From Clostridium weizhouense (lineage in GTDB: Bacteria > Bacillota > Clostridia > Clostridiales > Clostridiaceae), in assembly GCF_019431045.1 (NCBI RefSeq), contig NZ_JAHXPT010000012.1, forward strand, positions 62,001-126,000: a DNA stretch of 64,000 nt, read 5' to 3'. A program made the translations under genes and the position numbers. Under the pieces are notes generated by a model. It searched no databases, had not been told where the DNA came from, and worked only from the letters and a program-made list of their open reading frames with translations. Positions 8,409-16,145 of this stretch are shown one piece after another (position 1 is the first letter of the stretch; each line of letters opens with the position of its first letter).

Positions 8409-9440
8409 ATGAAGGTGATTAAAAAAATAATTGCTTGGGCGATGCTATCTCTAGTTTTACAATTTGCTGGATTGTTCTTATTAGATAGTTTTGTTTTTAA
8501 GCATTCATCAGAATTTAAAATGAAAAAAATAGAAGCAAACATAGATAATACAAAAAATATAAATGCAACTATTCCTCAAAATGCACAGGATATTAGAATA
8601 TCTTATGATGGTAAATATTTAACTTATTATGAAAATAAGGTTTTATACATAGAAGATACAAAAACTGGAAAGAATACTGAGGTTAAAACAAATGATTCAG
8701 GAGAAATTTTAAATTATAAATGGCTTTCTGATAGAAATAGACTAGTTATAGCAGAAAAAGTAAAGAAGGATGGGGAATACAAAATACAAGTAGTAACTCA
8801 TGATGCTAAAACAGGTAATGAAAGTTTTGTTAGTGGAGTTTGTAGATATGAACAAAAAATGGAAGTGAAAAAAATAGCAGTATCTGTTCTTACAGGAGTA
8901 TATTATATTGATATTGATAAAGGTGGTATGAAGAATACTGTCTACAGAATAGATATAAATCATGATATTACTAGGGTAGAACTTAGGTCAAACGTTCTCG
9001 GAAATATAGAAGTAATACCACACGTAGATAGATTGATTTATGAGGATAAATTAAATAATACATTTTATGCAACAAGTCCAGGTAAAAAATTAAATATTAA
9101 ATCTGATAAACAATTAACACTTTTGGGAATTGATAATGAAGATATTATATACATTGGTGAACTTACTAATGATAAAATAGTAAAAATAATCTATGGAACT
9201 GTTGATGAGGATGCTTCTACATGGAAAAGTGTAGATTTAACACAAGTAATCAATGAAAATGATCTTTTCTTTAATAGTAAAAGTGAAATTTTAATTAATG
9301 ATAATCTTCAAGGGATAGTAAAGAATTTGACTACAGGAAAAGAAACTGTTTATGATGGAAAACTAGTTGAAATTAAAGAAAGATTTATAGCTACTGTTAA
9401 TGATGGAAAATTACAATATACTAGTTTAATTGAAAAATAA
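8409..9440 (+). CDS. Membrane-anchored protein of unknown function, probable beta-propeller-like ectodomain
   Basis: I do not recognise a named family. The 343-residue product has one N-terminal hydrophobic segment (about residues 6-27), then a long extracytoplasmic part. This is rich in short beta-strand patterns (DIRISYDGKYLTYYENKVLYIEDTKTG and similar), which look like degenerate blades of a TolB- or DPP4-type propeller. There are no Cys-box or catalytic motifs. It starts 15 nt after the phosphodiester glycosidase gene with a good SD (AAAGGAG), and a terminator follows. The two proteins therefore probably act together at the cell surface, the second perhaps as a binding or scaffold partner. 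Confidence 0.7.
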   Translation: MKVIKKIIAWAMLSLVLQFAGLFLLDSFVFKHSSEFKMKKIEANIDNTKNINATIPQNAQDIRISYDGKYLTYYENKVLYIEDTKTGKNTEVKTNDSGEILNYKWLSDRNRLVIAEKVKKDGEYKIQVVTHDAKTGNESFVSGVCRYEQKMEVKKIAVSVLTGVYYIDIDKGGMKNTVYRIDINHDITRVELRSNVLGNIEVIPHVDRLIYEDKLNNTFYATSPGKKLNIKSDKQLTLLGIDNEDIIYIGELTNDKIVKIIYGTVDEDASTWKSVDLTQVINENDLFFNSKSEILINDNLQGIVKNLTTGKETVYDGKLVEIKERFIATVNDGKLQYTSLIEK

Positions 9441-9489
9441 AATTTTAAGATATATAAATTTAATAATATTTTAAATTATATCTAAATTA

Positions 9490-9553
9490 GATGAAACTTT
9501 CCTAGAGCCATAAAGGTATAATAAGGATAGTTTCATCATTTTTTATAAATCTA
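9490..9553 (+). terminator. Terminator of the 7359-9440 operon
   Basis: GATGAAACTTTCC (9490-9502) pairs with 9535-9547 (one mismatch in 13) and is followed by ATTTTTTAT. Confidence 0.85.
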
Positions 9554-9597
9554 ATAAACAGAATATTTTATAAATTAAAATAGATAAGGAGTAATTT

Positions 9598-10248
9598 ATG
9601 GATAAAATACTTAATATTTTTTTAACAGTACCTGCAATTTTAATTGGGTTTACATTTCATGAATATGCACATGCCAAAGTTGCAGATAAACTAGGAGATA
9701 AGACTCCTAGATTTCAAGGAAGGCTTACATTGAATCCCTCTGCACATATTGATGTGATGGGATTAATAATGATTTTTTTATTTAGATTTGGTTGGGCTAA
9801 ACCAGTTCAAACAAATCCGTCTGCATATAAAAATTATTATAAGGATGATTTAAAGGTTAGTATAGCAGGCCCATTAGCTAATTTAGGAGTAGCTTTAGTA
9901 TTTTCTATTATATATGGATTATATATTGGATTAGTTGTTAGAAATTTATATGGAATTTTGCCAGCAGCTTTTTTAGAGGTACTTCAAGTAATGATTATCT
10001 TCGTTATACAGATAAATGTTAATCTTTTTATATTTAATCTAATTCCAATACCTGGCCTAGATGGATTTCATATTTTGAGAGATTTAATGCCACAAAAATT
10101 TTATAGAATTGAAAATGAATTATATAAATATCAAATTATAATATTGTTTTCTATAATATTTTTTGGGGGAAAATTAATAGCGGTTCCATCTGGATTAATA
10201 ACAAATCTATTTATGAGGTTATCAACAATTATATTTGGTATGTTTTAA
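9598..10248 (+). CDS. Site-2 protease family intramembrane metalloprotease (M50)
   Basis: A 216-residue polytopic membrane zinc protease of the compact Rv/SpoIVFB-like M50 type. The zinc motif HEYAH is at residues 21-25, inside the first membrane segment. The second motif NLIPIPGLDG (residues 147-156) supplies the conserved Asp155. GPLAN at 91-95 lies in a further segment. No PDZ domain is present. Such proteins cut anti-sigma factors or other membrane-bound substrates; the substrate is unknown here. It is monocistronic, with a strong terminator after the gene. Confidence 0.9.
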   Translation: MDKILNIFLTVPAILIGFTFHEYAHAKVADKLGDKTPRFQGRLTLNPSAHIDVMGLIMIFLFRFGWAKPVQTNPSAYKNYYKDDLKVSIAGPLANLGVALVFSIIYGLYIGLVVRNLYGILPAAFLEVLQVMIIFVIQINVNLFIFNLIPIPGLDGFHILRDLMPQKFYRIENELYKYQIIILFSIIFFGGKLIAVPSGLITNLFMRLSTIIFGMF

Positions 10249-10254
10249 ATAAAG

Positions 10255-10298
10255 AACTGCAACAAAATTATTTTAATGATTTTGTTGCAGTTTTTTTA
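10255..10298 (+). terminator. Rho-independent terminator after the M50 protease gene
   Basis: A 14-bp perfect stem (10255-10268 with 10279-10292), 10-nt loop and a run of seven T. Confidence 0.92.
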
Positions 10299-10432
10299 GA
10301 TATATTAAGGAAAATAACAAGTTCAAAGTTTCCGTTAAGCAAGAAAGTAGATTGGCCTCATGACGAACCTATTAACTCAGTATAATGTAAAATAGGCTTA
10401 GCAGATAGAATTGCTATTTTCAGGAGTATGAC
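10299..10432. repeat. Possible degenerate family A palindromic element
   Basis: This stretch between convergent genes begins AAAATAACAAGTTCAAAG and ends near GAGTATGACTTAT. These recall the ends of the element at 14413-14573 (AAAATAATAAGTCAAAG and GAGTGACTTATTAT). It contains an inner inverted repeat, CCTATT with AATAGG, around 10367-10396. It is more G+C-rich than the flanks and codes for nothing. The relationship is suggestive only. Confidence 0.3.
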
Positions 10433-11938
10433 TTATATCTGTATAACTTTTAATTCTCTACCATATATATTTTTAAATCTATCTTTGATTTTAAGAACTT
10501 GTTTTATTTCAAAATCAATATTTAGATGAGAGGATAATTTTATTAAGATAGTATCTTTATTTATATCAATATTTAATTTATTTACTGCTTTGTCAAAGTT
10601 TGTATCTAAATATTCAGCAATCATAAGTAGTATATTAATACAATCTATTGCTTTTATATCAAAATTATTTATTATAGAAAAAAATTGCGTTAAAGGAATC
10701 TTATTTTTTTCATTATAAGTAGCAGCAATTGCAGCGCTCATTAACAACTCTTTATGAGAAAGTCCATTAATGCTTGAGTTTAAAATTACATAAAATGAAT
10801 GCTTATGATGGTGGTAATAATCTATACTTATACCAGAATCATGTAGTAATGTAGCAGTTTTTAAAACATTATTATACTCATTACCTAATTTATGAATTGG
10901 TTTTAATGCATTAAATAGTGTAGATGTTATATTAAACACATGATTGGCATGAGCTTTATTAATATTTAGATAATCAATTATACCATTTAAATTATAATCT
11001 AATATATCATCAATAGGACTATAATGTTTAGCTATATATTCAAACATTATACCTTCTCTTAGACCTCGTCCTGAAATTACGATGTCTTCACATTTAGCAT
11101 TTTCGATTATTGTATCTAGAATTGTTAAACCTCCTACAATTAAGTCGGCTCTTTCTAAAGCTAAGCCATCTATTTGACATCTTTGTCTAAAGTCTTTACA
11201 TTTTAATAAATTATATATCTTATGTACATCATAATCATTTAATTTATAGTTGTGCAATATATCAAAAGGATATCTTTTTTTAGCTTTATCCATATGACAA
11301 AGGGTTCTAGCTGTTCCTCCAACTGCGATAATAGAATCATATTCTTCATTATTTAACCATTCAATATCATTTAATAGATTTTTTATAGTTACGATAGATT
11401 TTTCTAAGTTTTCATAGCAGACCCTATCTTCTAAATGATATTGAAATGTATAATTTAAGCTACCAAATGGAATAGTTGTACTCTCTATGATTTTTCCATC
11501 TTTTACACATGTTAAATGTGTACATGCTCCACAAACATCTACAATGAGAGAATTTTTAACATACATACTTCTTGTTACACCTAAATAGGTATAGTGTATT
11601 TCTTCTTCGTTAGATAACAAAGTAACATCTATATCAAATTGTTCTTTTATTTTTTTAAAAAGGTAATCGTAATTTTTTGAATTTTTCATTGAATAAGTAG
11701 AAACTGCAATTATTTCTTTTACATCTGAAAAATTGCATAATGATTTAAATGAACGCACATTTGCAAGAGTTTCATTAATTTTATCTTCAGATATATTTTC
11801 TCCTTCAACTAAGTCTTTAGCTAGTTTTATATCACTACTGGATTCACCAATAATTTTATAATAACCATTTTTCATAACATTCATCAGTGTAAATTTAACA
11901 GAATTTGCACCGATATAAATAACACCTATTTTATTCAT
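10433..11938 (-). CDS. Ppx/GppA family phosphatase with C-terminal HD-type domain
   Basis: A 501-residue ASKHA-fold protein. The N-terminal phosphate loop is IGVIYIGANSVKF (about residues 3-15; the family usually has DIGSNS, so the acidic Asp is replaced by Tyr). A second phosphate loop is LIVDVCGACTHL (about 131-142), and AVGGTART is at about 205-212. From about residue 320 an HD-domain-like part follows (ATLLHDSGISIDYYHHHKHS). Family members are exopolyphosphatases or guanosine-pentaphosphate phosphatases in phosphate and stringent-response metabolism. The altered first motif makes the exact activity uncertain. SD AAGGAG precedes the ATG. Confidence 0.82.
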   Translation of the reverse strand: MNKIGVIYIGANSVKFTLMNVMKNGYYKIIGESSSDIKLAKDLVEGENISEDKINETLANVRSFKSLCNFSDVKEIIAVSTYSMKNSKNYDYLFKKIKEQFDIDVTLLSNEEEIHYTYLGVTRSMYVKNSLIVDVCGACTHLTCVKDGKIIESTTIPFGSLNYTFQYHLEDRVCYENLEKSIVTIKNLLNDIEWLNNEEYDSIIAVGGTARTLCHMDKAKKRYPFDILHNYKLNDYDVHKIYNLLKCKDFRQRCQIDGLALERADLIVGGLTILDTIIENAKCEDIVISGRGLREGIMFEYIAKHYSPIDDILDYNLNGIIDYLNINKAHANHVFNITSTLFNALKPIHKLGNEYNNVLKTATLLHDSGISIDYYHHHKHSFYVILNSSINGLSHKELLMSAAIAATYNEKNKIPLTQFFSIINNFDIKAIDCINILLMIAEYLDTNFDKAVNKLNIDINKDTILIKLSSHLNIDFEIKQVLKIKDRFKNIYGRELKVIQI

Positions 11939-12057
11939 TTTATAACTCCTTATATTGTTAATGATAATTGTTATTTTATTAAATATTAATATAGATTATA
12001 CAACATTTATAAGATAATTAATATGCTGAATTTATCTGATTTTTATAATTTTTTACA

Positions 12058-12086
12058 TTGACAAAATTATCTATCATTTGTATAAT
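12058..12086 (+). promoter_or_regulatory. Consensus promoter of the argS T-box transcript
   Basis: TTGACA (12058-12063), 17-nt spacer, TATAAT (12081-12086). It lies directly upstream of the T-box leader. Confidence 0.88.
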
Positions 12087-12099
12087 AAATAAAGATTAA

Positions 12100-12365
12100 T
12101 ATGGAAGAATTCTGAGAAGAGAAGAGTACTTTAATTAATTCCTGAAGCGAGTAAGGAGATGGTGTAAGCCTTATGGATAGATTAATAGGAAAAGAGTCTT
12201 GGAGAAGTCGCCTGAAATATGCTTAAAGTAAGGTGGACCGCAAATAACTTTGCGTTAAAAGTTAAGTGGTATTATTGTTTAGTACTTTATTAAATAATAA
12301 TACAATTAGAGTGGTACCGCGGATAATTCGTCTCTTAATGTTTTAAGAGAGGGATTTTTTTATGT
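12100..12365 (+). ncRNA. T-box riboswitch (arginine) controlling argS
   Basis: The leader carries the T-box sequence AGAGTGGTACCGCGG (12308-12322). It is followed by a terminator stem, TCTCTTAA (12331-12338) with TTAAGAGA (12343-12350), and a T-run. Upstream are stem I features: GAGTA near 12123, a GGTG-containing apical loop near 12162, and GGAAAAGAG near 12188. An AGA arginine codon at 12193-12195 directly after GAA is the best specifier candidate; this placement is inference. Uncharged tRNA-Arg pairing with the T-box would open the terminator and raise argS expression when arginyl-tRNA is scarce. Confidence 0.93.
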
Positions 12366-12480
12366 ATAGGAAAGTACAGAAATTTTGAACTATCAAATGC
12401 TGAAATTATCCATTTTCAACTTTTAATTTTCCATTGTACATGGTGTAGCCACTTTTGTTATTAGATATTATTAGATGAAA
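12366..12480. repeat. Family C degenerate dispersed repeat
   Basis: A segment containing TTTTCCATTGTACATGGTG and TAGCCACTTTTGTTATTAG resembles 46880-46935 (CATTCAAACGTAGTATAGCC, then GCTTTGTTCTGTTAATAG). It lies between the T-box terminator and argS and makes that untranslated spacer unusually long (about 330 nt). The rest of the spacer (12481-12680) is AT-rich with nothing I recognise. Confidence 0.35.
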
Positions 12481-12697
12481 ATTAAGAAATATTATTTAAA
12501 GAATAAAAATAAATATTAAGGAGAATTATTTTTTATTCTACTATATTTATAAATGAAGTATGGTTAAAAATTATTCATAACTTATATTAAACTGTAATTT
12601 ATATAAGAGGAATATAGATAATTTAAGAAATATAAATTAAAAATAATGTAATTAATAATTAAAGAAATGTTAGAAAGGCCTTGAGGAGGATATATAT

Positions 12698-14389
12698 ATG
12701 GATTATAAAAATAAAATTGCACAATTAATTAAAGAACATGTAGATTTAGAGCTTGATGCTATAGAAAAGCTTATTGAAATACCACCTAAACCAGAAATGG
12801 GGGATTATGCATTCCCATGTTTCCAACTTGCAAAGGTTATGAGAAAAGCTCCAAATATGATATCTGAAACTTTAAAAGAATCTATCAATAAAGAAGGTTT
12901 TGAAAGAATTGAAAATTTAGGACCATATTTAAACTTCTTTGTAGATAAAGGTGTATTTGCCCAAAATACAATTGAAAAGATAATGAAAGATGGAGATAAA
13001 TATGGTGAATCAAATATAGGGGAAGGTAAAACAGTATGTGTTGAATATTCTTCTCCTAATATAGCTAAACCATTCCATGTTGGACATTTATTTACAACAG
13101 CTATTGGAAATTCTTTATATAAAATGTTTAAAAAAGAAGGATATAATGTTGAAGGAATAAATCATTTAGGAGATTGGGGTACTCAATTTGGTAAGCTTAT
13201 ATCAGCTTATAATAGATGGGTAGATGAAGAAGCTTTAGAAAAATCACCTATTGATGAACTTTTAAGAATTTACGTTAAATTCCATGAAGAAGCTGAAAAA
13301 GATCCTAGCTTAGAAGATGAAGGAAGAATGTACTTTAAAAAGTTAGAAACAGGAGATAAAGAGGCTGAAGCTCTTTGGAAAAGATTCAGAGATTTAAGTT
13401 TAAAAGAATTTGAAAGAGTTTATGATATATTAGGTGTTAAATTTGATTCGTTAGCAGGAGAAGCATTCTATAACGATAAAATGGATGTTATTGTTAATGA
13501 ATTAAAAGATAAGGGATTACTTGTAGAGAGTAATGGAGCACAAGTTGTAATGCTTGATGAATACAATATGCCTCCATGTATAGTCTTAAAAGGAGATGGA
13601 GCATCTATATATGCAACAAGAGATTTAGCAGCTGCTATGTATAGAAAGAAAACTTATGATTTCTATAAGAGTATATATGTAGTTGGTAGTCCACAAGCAT
13701 TACATTTTAAACAAGTATTTAAAGTATTAGAACTTGCAGGTCATGAATGGGCTAAAGATTGTGTTCATGTAGGTTTTGGATTAGTTAAATTTGCAGATAG
13801 AAAGCTTTCAACTAGAAAAGGAGAAGTTGTTTTACTTGATGATTTAATAAGAGAATCAATTGAAAAGACTTTAGAGGTTATCAATGAAAAGAATCCAAAT
13901 CTTGAAAATAAAGAGGAAGTAGCCAAGAAAATAGGTGTTGGAGCTATTATCTTTACTTATTTAAAGAACTCAAGAGAGAAAGATATAGTATTTGATTGGA
14001 AAGAAATATTATCATTTGAAGGAGAAACAGGTCCATATGTTCAATATTCATATGCTAGAGCAAATAGTATATTAGGTAGAGCTGAGAATATATGTGAAGA
14101 AATAGATTATAGTAAATTATCTTCAAAAGAAGAATTTGAATTAGTTAAATCTTTAGCTAATTTTAACAATCAAATAAAGCTTGCGATAGATAAGTTAGAA
14201 CCATCAATATTAACAAGATATGTTATTGAAGTTGCTAAAGCATTTAATAAGTTCTATAATGCTCATTCAGTATTAAATTTAGAAGATGAAGTTTTAAAAG
14301 CTACTAGATTAAATTTAGTAAAAAGTAGTTTACAGGTAATTAAAAATGGATTAGAACTTTTAGGTATTGAAGTCGTTGAAAAAATGTAA
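12698..14389 (+). CDS. argS: Arginyl-tRNA synthetase
   Basis: A 563-residue class I synthetase that charges tRNA-Arg. The N-terminal additional domain is present (about 1-100). The ATP-site HIGH motif appears as [13 protein letters not shown] (about residues 109-121). The KMSKS-equivalent is LSTRKG (about residues 368-373). The C-terminal anticodon-binding domain contains [15 protein letters not shown] (about 446-460). Length is normal for the family. SD GAGGAGG precedes the ATG. Expression is set by the T-box leader, and an A-family palindrome follows the gene. Confidence 0.98.
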   Translation: MDYKNKIAQLIKEHVDLELDAIEKLIEIPPKPEMGDYAFPCFQLAKVMRKAPNMISETLKESINKEGFERIENLGPYLNFFVDKGVFAQNTIEKIMKDGDKYGESNIGEGKTVCVEYSSPNIAKPFHVGHLFTTAIGNSLYKMFKKEGYNVEGINHLGDWGTQFGKLISAYNRWVDEEALEKSPIDELLRIYVKFHEEAEKDPSLEDEGRMYFKKLETGDKEAEALWKRFRDLSLKEFERVYDILGVKFDSLAGEAFYNDKMDVIVNELKDKGLLVESNGAQVVMLDEYNMPPCIVLKGDGASIYATRDLAAAMYRKKTYDFYKSIYVVGSPQALHFKQVFKVLELAGHEWAKDCVHVGFGLVKFADRKLSTRKGEVVLLDDLIRESIEKTLEVINEKNPNLENKEEVAKKIGVGAIIFTYLKNSREKDIVFDWKEILSFEGETGPYVQYSYARANSILGRAENICEEIDYSKLSSKEEFELVKSLANFNNQIKLAIDKLEPSILTRYVIEVAKAFNKFYNAHSVLNLEDEVLKATRLNLVKSSLQVIKNGLELLGIEVVEKM

Positions 14390-14412
14390 TTAAAAATTAT
14401 ATTAAGATTTAA

Positions 14413-14573
14413 GGCATATGAGATAAAATAATAAGTCAAAGATTTTGAGGATATTTTGCGTCAGACAAGGAAGTGAAGCCTTGGAATAGCCCAGCTATTG
14501 CGAGGTTTTGCTGACGAAGTATGACACAAAATAGACCAAAAGAGTGACTTATTATTTTTTTTTTGAATATGCC
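14413..14573. repeat. Family A palindromic element, complete copy
   Basis: A 161-nt imperfect palindrome beginning GGCATATGAG and ending TGAATATGCC. The outer ~70 nt of each half are complementary (ATAATAAGTCAAAG near the left end, GAGTGACTTATTAT near the right), with GCGTCAG and GCTGACG further in. The centre is more G+C-rich than the surroundings. It starts 24 nt after argS, and its right arm ends in a T10 run, so the folded RNA could terminate argS transcription. A homologous copy in the other orientation is at 61129-61286. Confidence 0.8.
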
Positions 14574-14779
14574 TAATTATCACGTTAATTAAGTTGTTTA
14601 TATAAAAGCAAAATTAACTTAATAATTATTTTATTTTTTAGAAAATTATAAATATATAGTCGTCTACTATATGTTTATAAATGTAAAAACATAAAAATGA
14701 TGGTTTCATAGTAGTTTTGGGCATCTTTTTTATATGGTATAATAATTAAAAAGTAATTTATCTAAAAAGGGGAGAGATA
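14574..14779. other. Intergenic region upstream of the AI-2E family gene
   Basis: About 200 nt without an ORF. It contains a short imperfect repeat around a hairpin at 14660-14715 (GTCTACTATATG facing CATAGTAG) and TATGGTATAAT near 14733, a plausible -10 region. Confidence 0.4.
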
Positions 14780-15898
14780 ATGTTTATAAATAAGAATATT
14801 AAGTATAGAGATATATTATTGTTTGCATTGATCGGAATAATTGGATATAAAATTATAGATAACTATGAATTCTTTTTTAGTTTAGGTACGAAGTTTTTAT
14901 CTATTCTTTCACCATTTATATATGCTTTAATTTGTGCTTACATATTAAATCCTGTAATGATGTTTTTTGAAAAAAGATTCAAATTATCAAGAGGAAATGC
15001 TATATTTGTAACATATGCTATTATAAGTATATTAATATTTATGTTATTGTTTTTTACAATACCAAGTATCATTGATAGTATTGCAGATATAACTAAAGAA
15101 GTTCCAAGTTATATGGAAATTGTACAAGGATGGATAAATAAAGCATTAAAGAATCCTAAATTAAATGAAATAATTACACAAGTAGGGCTTTTAGAAAAAA
15201 TTCAATTATTATCAATTCAGTTTGGTAATTTTACGATAGGTATGTTGCAAGGATTATTAACTTATCTATTATCTTTTACAACTAATTTAGTAAAGGTGAT
15301 TTTAGGATTTTTAATAGCTGTATATGTATTATCAGATAAAGAAAATTTGATAAAAGGTACTAAAACTATTATATATATATTATTAAAAGAGAAAAAAGCT
15401 GAAGATATAATTAATGCTACTAGAATATATCATAAAATGATAGGAGTATATATAGGTACAAAGGCTATAGATTCTCTTATAATAGGTTTAATTGCATTAG
15501 TAGGCTTAATTTTAATAAAGGCTCCATATGCGTTACTTTTAGCTTTAATAGTAGGAATAACTAATATGATACCATACTTTGGACCTTTTATAGGAGAAAT
15601 AGTCGGAGCAGTTGTATGTATGTTTGTTTCACCTGTAAAAGCATTAATGGCTTTTCTTTTACTTCTTACTATTCAACAGTTTGATGCATGGTATTTAGAT
15701 CCAAAGCTTATAGGTGCAAAGGTTGGTGTAAAGCCATTTTGGATAATTATGGGTGTGATAATAGCGGGAGCATTTTGGGGACCATTAGGAATGCTTTTAG
15801 CCTCACCAACAATAGCAACTATAAATATATATTATGCTAAAGTTGTAAATAAATTTAGAAATAATAATAAAGAACTAGTTAAAAAAGCGGATTTATAA
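14780..15898 (+). CDS. AI-2E family transporter (PerM-like)
   Basis: A 372-residue polytopic membrane protein of the AI-2E transporter/permease family. There are N-terminal helices at about residues 12-60, a further pair near 70-95, an amphipathic middle region (about 100-160) and C-terminal helices. The family signature stretch around YALLLALIVGITNMIPYFGPFIG (about residues 255-277) is clear. Members export varied small molecules or ions (quorum signal, Na+/H+), and the substrate is not predictable from sequence. SD GGGGAG precedes the ATG, and a terminator follows. Confidence 0.88.
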   Translation: MFINKNIKYRDILLFALIGIIGYKIIDNYEFFFSLGTKFLSILSPFIYALICAYILNPVMMFFEKRFKLSRGNAIFVTYAIISILIFMLLFFTIPSIIDSIADITKEVPSYMEIVQGWINKALKNPKLNEIITQVGLLEKIQLLSIQFGNFTIGMLQGLLTYLLSFTTNLVKVILGFLIAVYVLSDKENLIKGTKTIIYILLKEKKAEDIINATRIYHKMIGVYIGTKAIDSLIIGLIALVGLILIKAPYALLLALIVGITNMIPYFGPFIGEIVGAVVCMFVSPVKALMAFLLLLTIQQFDAWYLDPKLIGAKVGVKPFWIIMGVIIAGAFWGPLGMLLASPTIATINIYYAKVVNKFRNNNKELVKKADL

Positions 15899-15903
15899 TA
15901 AAT

Positions 15904-15940
15904 AAAAGACTATTTTCAAAAAATGAAATAGTCTTATTTT
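15904..15940 (+). terminator. Terminator after the AI-2E family gene
   Basis: AAGACTATTTTCA (15906-15918) pairs with TGAAATAGTCTT (15924-15935) with one bulged base, followed by ATTTT. Confidence 0.8.
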
Positions 15941-15947
15941 ATATTGT

Positions 15948-16091
15948 TTAATTATCAGATTTATCTTTTCTTGTTGGACAGTGCTTAGAGCAGCTTCCAC
16001 AATTACATTTGCCTTTAGATGAATTTTTTATATTTTTAAATATTATATAGATAGCAAATATAAAAATTATAATAGTAACTAATATCTCCAT
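15948..16091 (-). CDS. FeoB-associated Cys-rich membrane protein (47 aa)
   Basis: A minus-strand gene from ATG at 16091-16089 to TAA at 15948, with SD AGGTAGGTG upstream. The product starts with one membrane segment (residues 2-18). A short cytoplasmic tail carries a Cys cluster, KCNCGSC at about residues 28-34 and Cys38. This matches the small FeoB-associated proteins that accompany FeoB in Firmicutes and may help Fe(II) entry or assembly, like FeoC. It lies 54 nt after feoB on the same strand, so it is the third gene of the operon. Confidence 0.88.
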   Translation of the reverse strand: MEILVTIIIFIFAIYIIFKNIKNSSKGKCNCGSCSKHCPTRKDKSDN

Positions 16092-16145
16092 TATATATCA
16101 CACCTACCTTAGTTATAGAAAAAATAAATATACTATTTTTAAATA

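Noticed and set aside
14413-14573. Family A element as a tRNA or structured catalytic RNA
   Set aside because: No tRNA consensus boxes; the structure is a simple long hairpin and it recurs elsewhere with decayed ends, as expected of a repeat.
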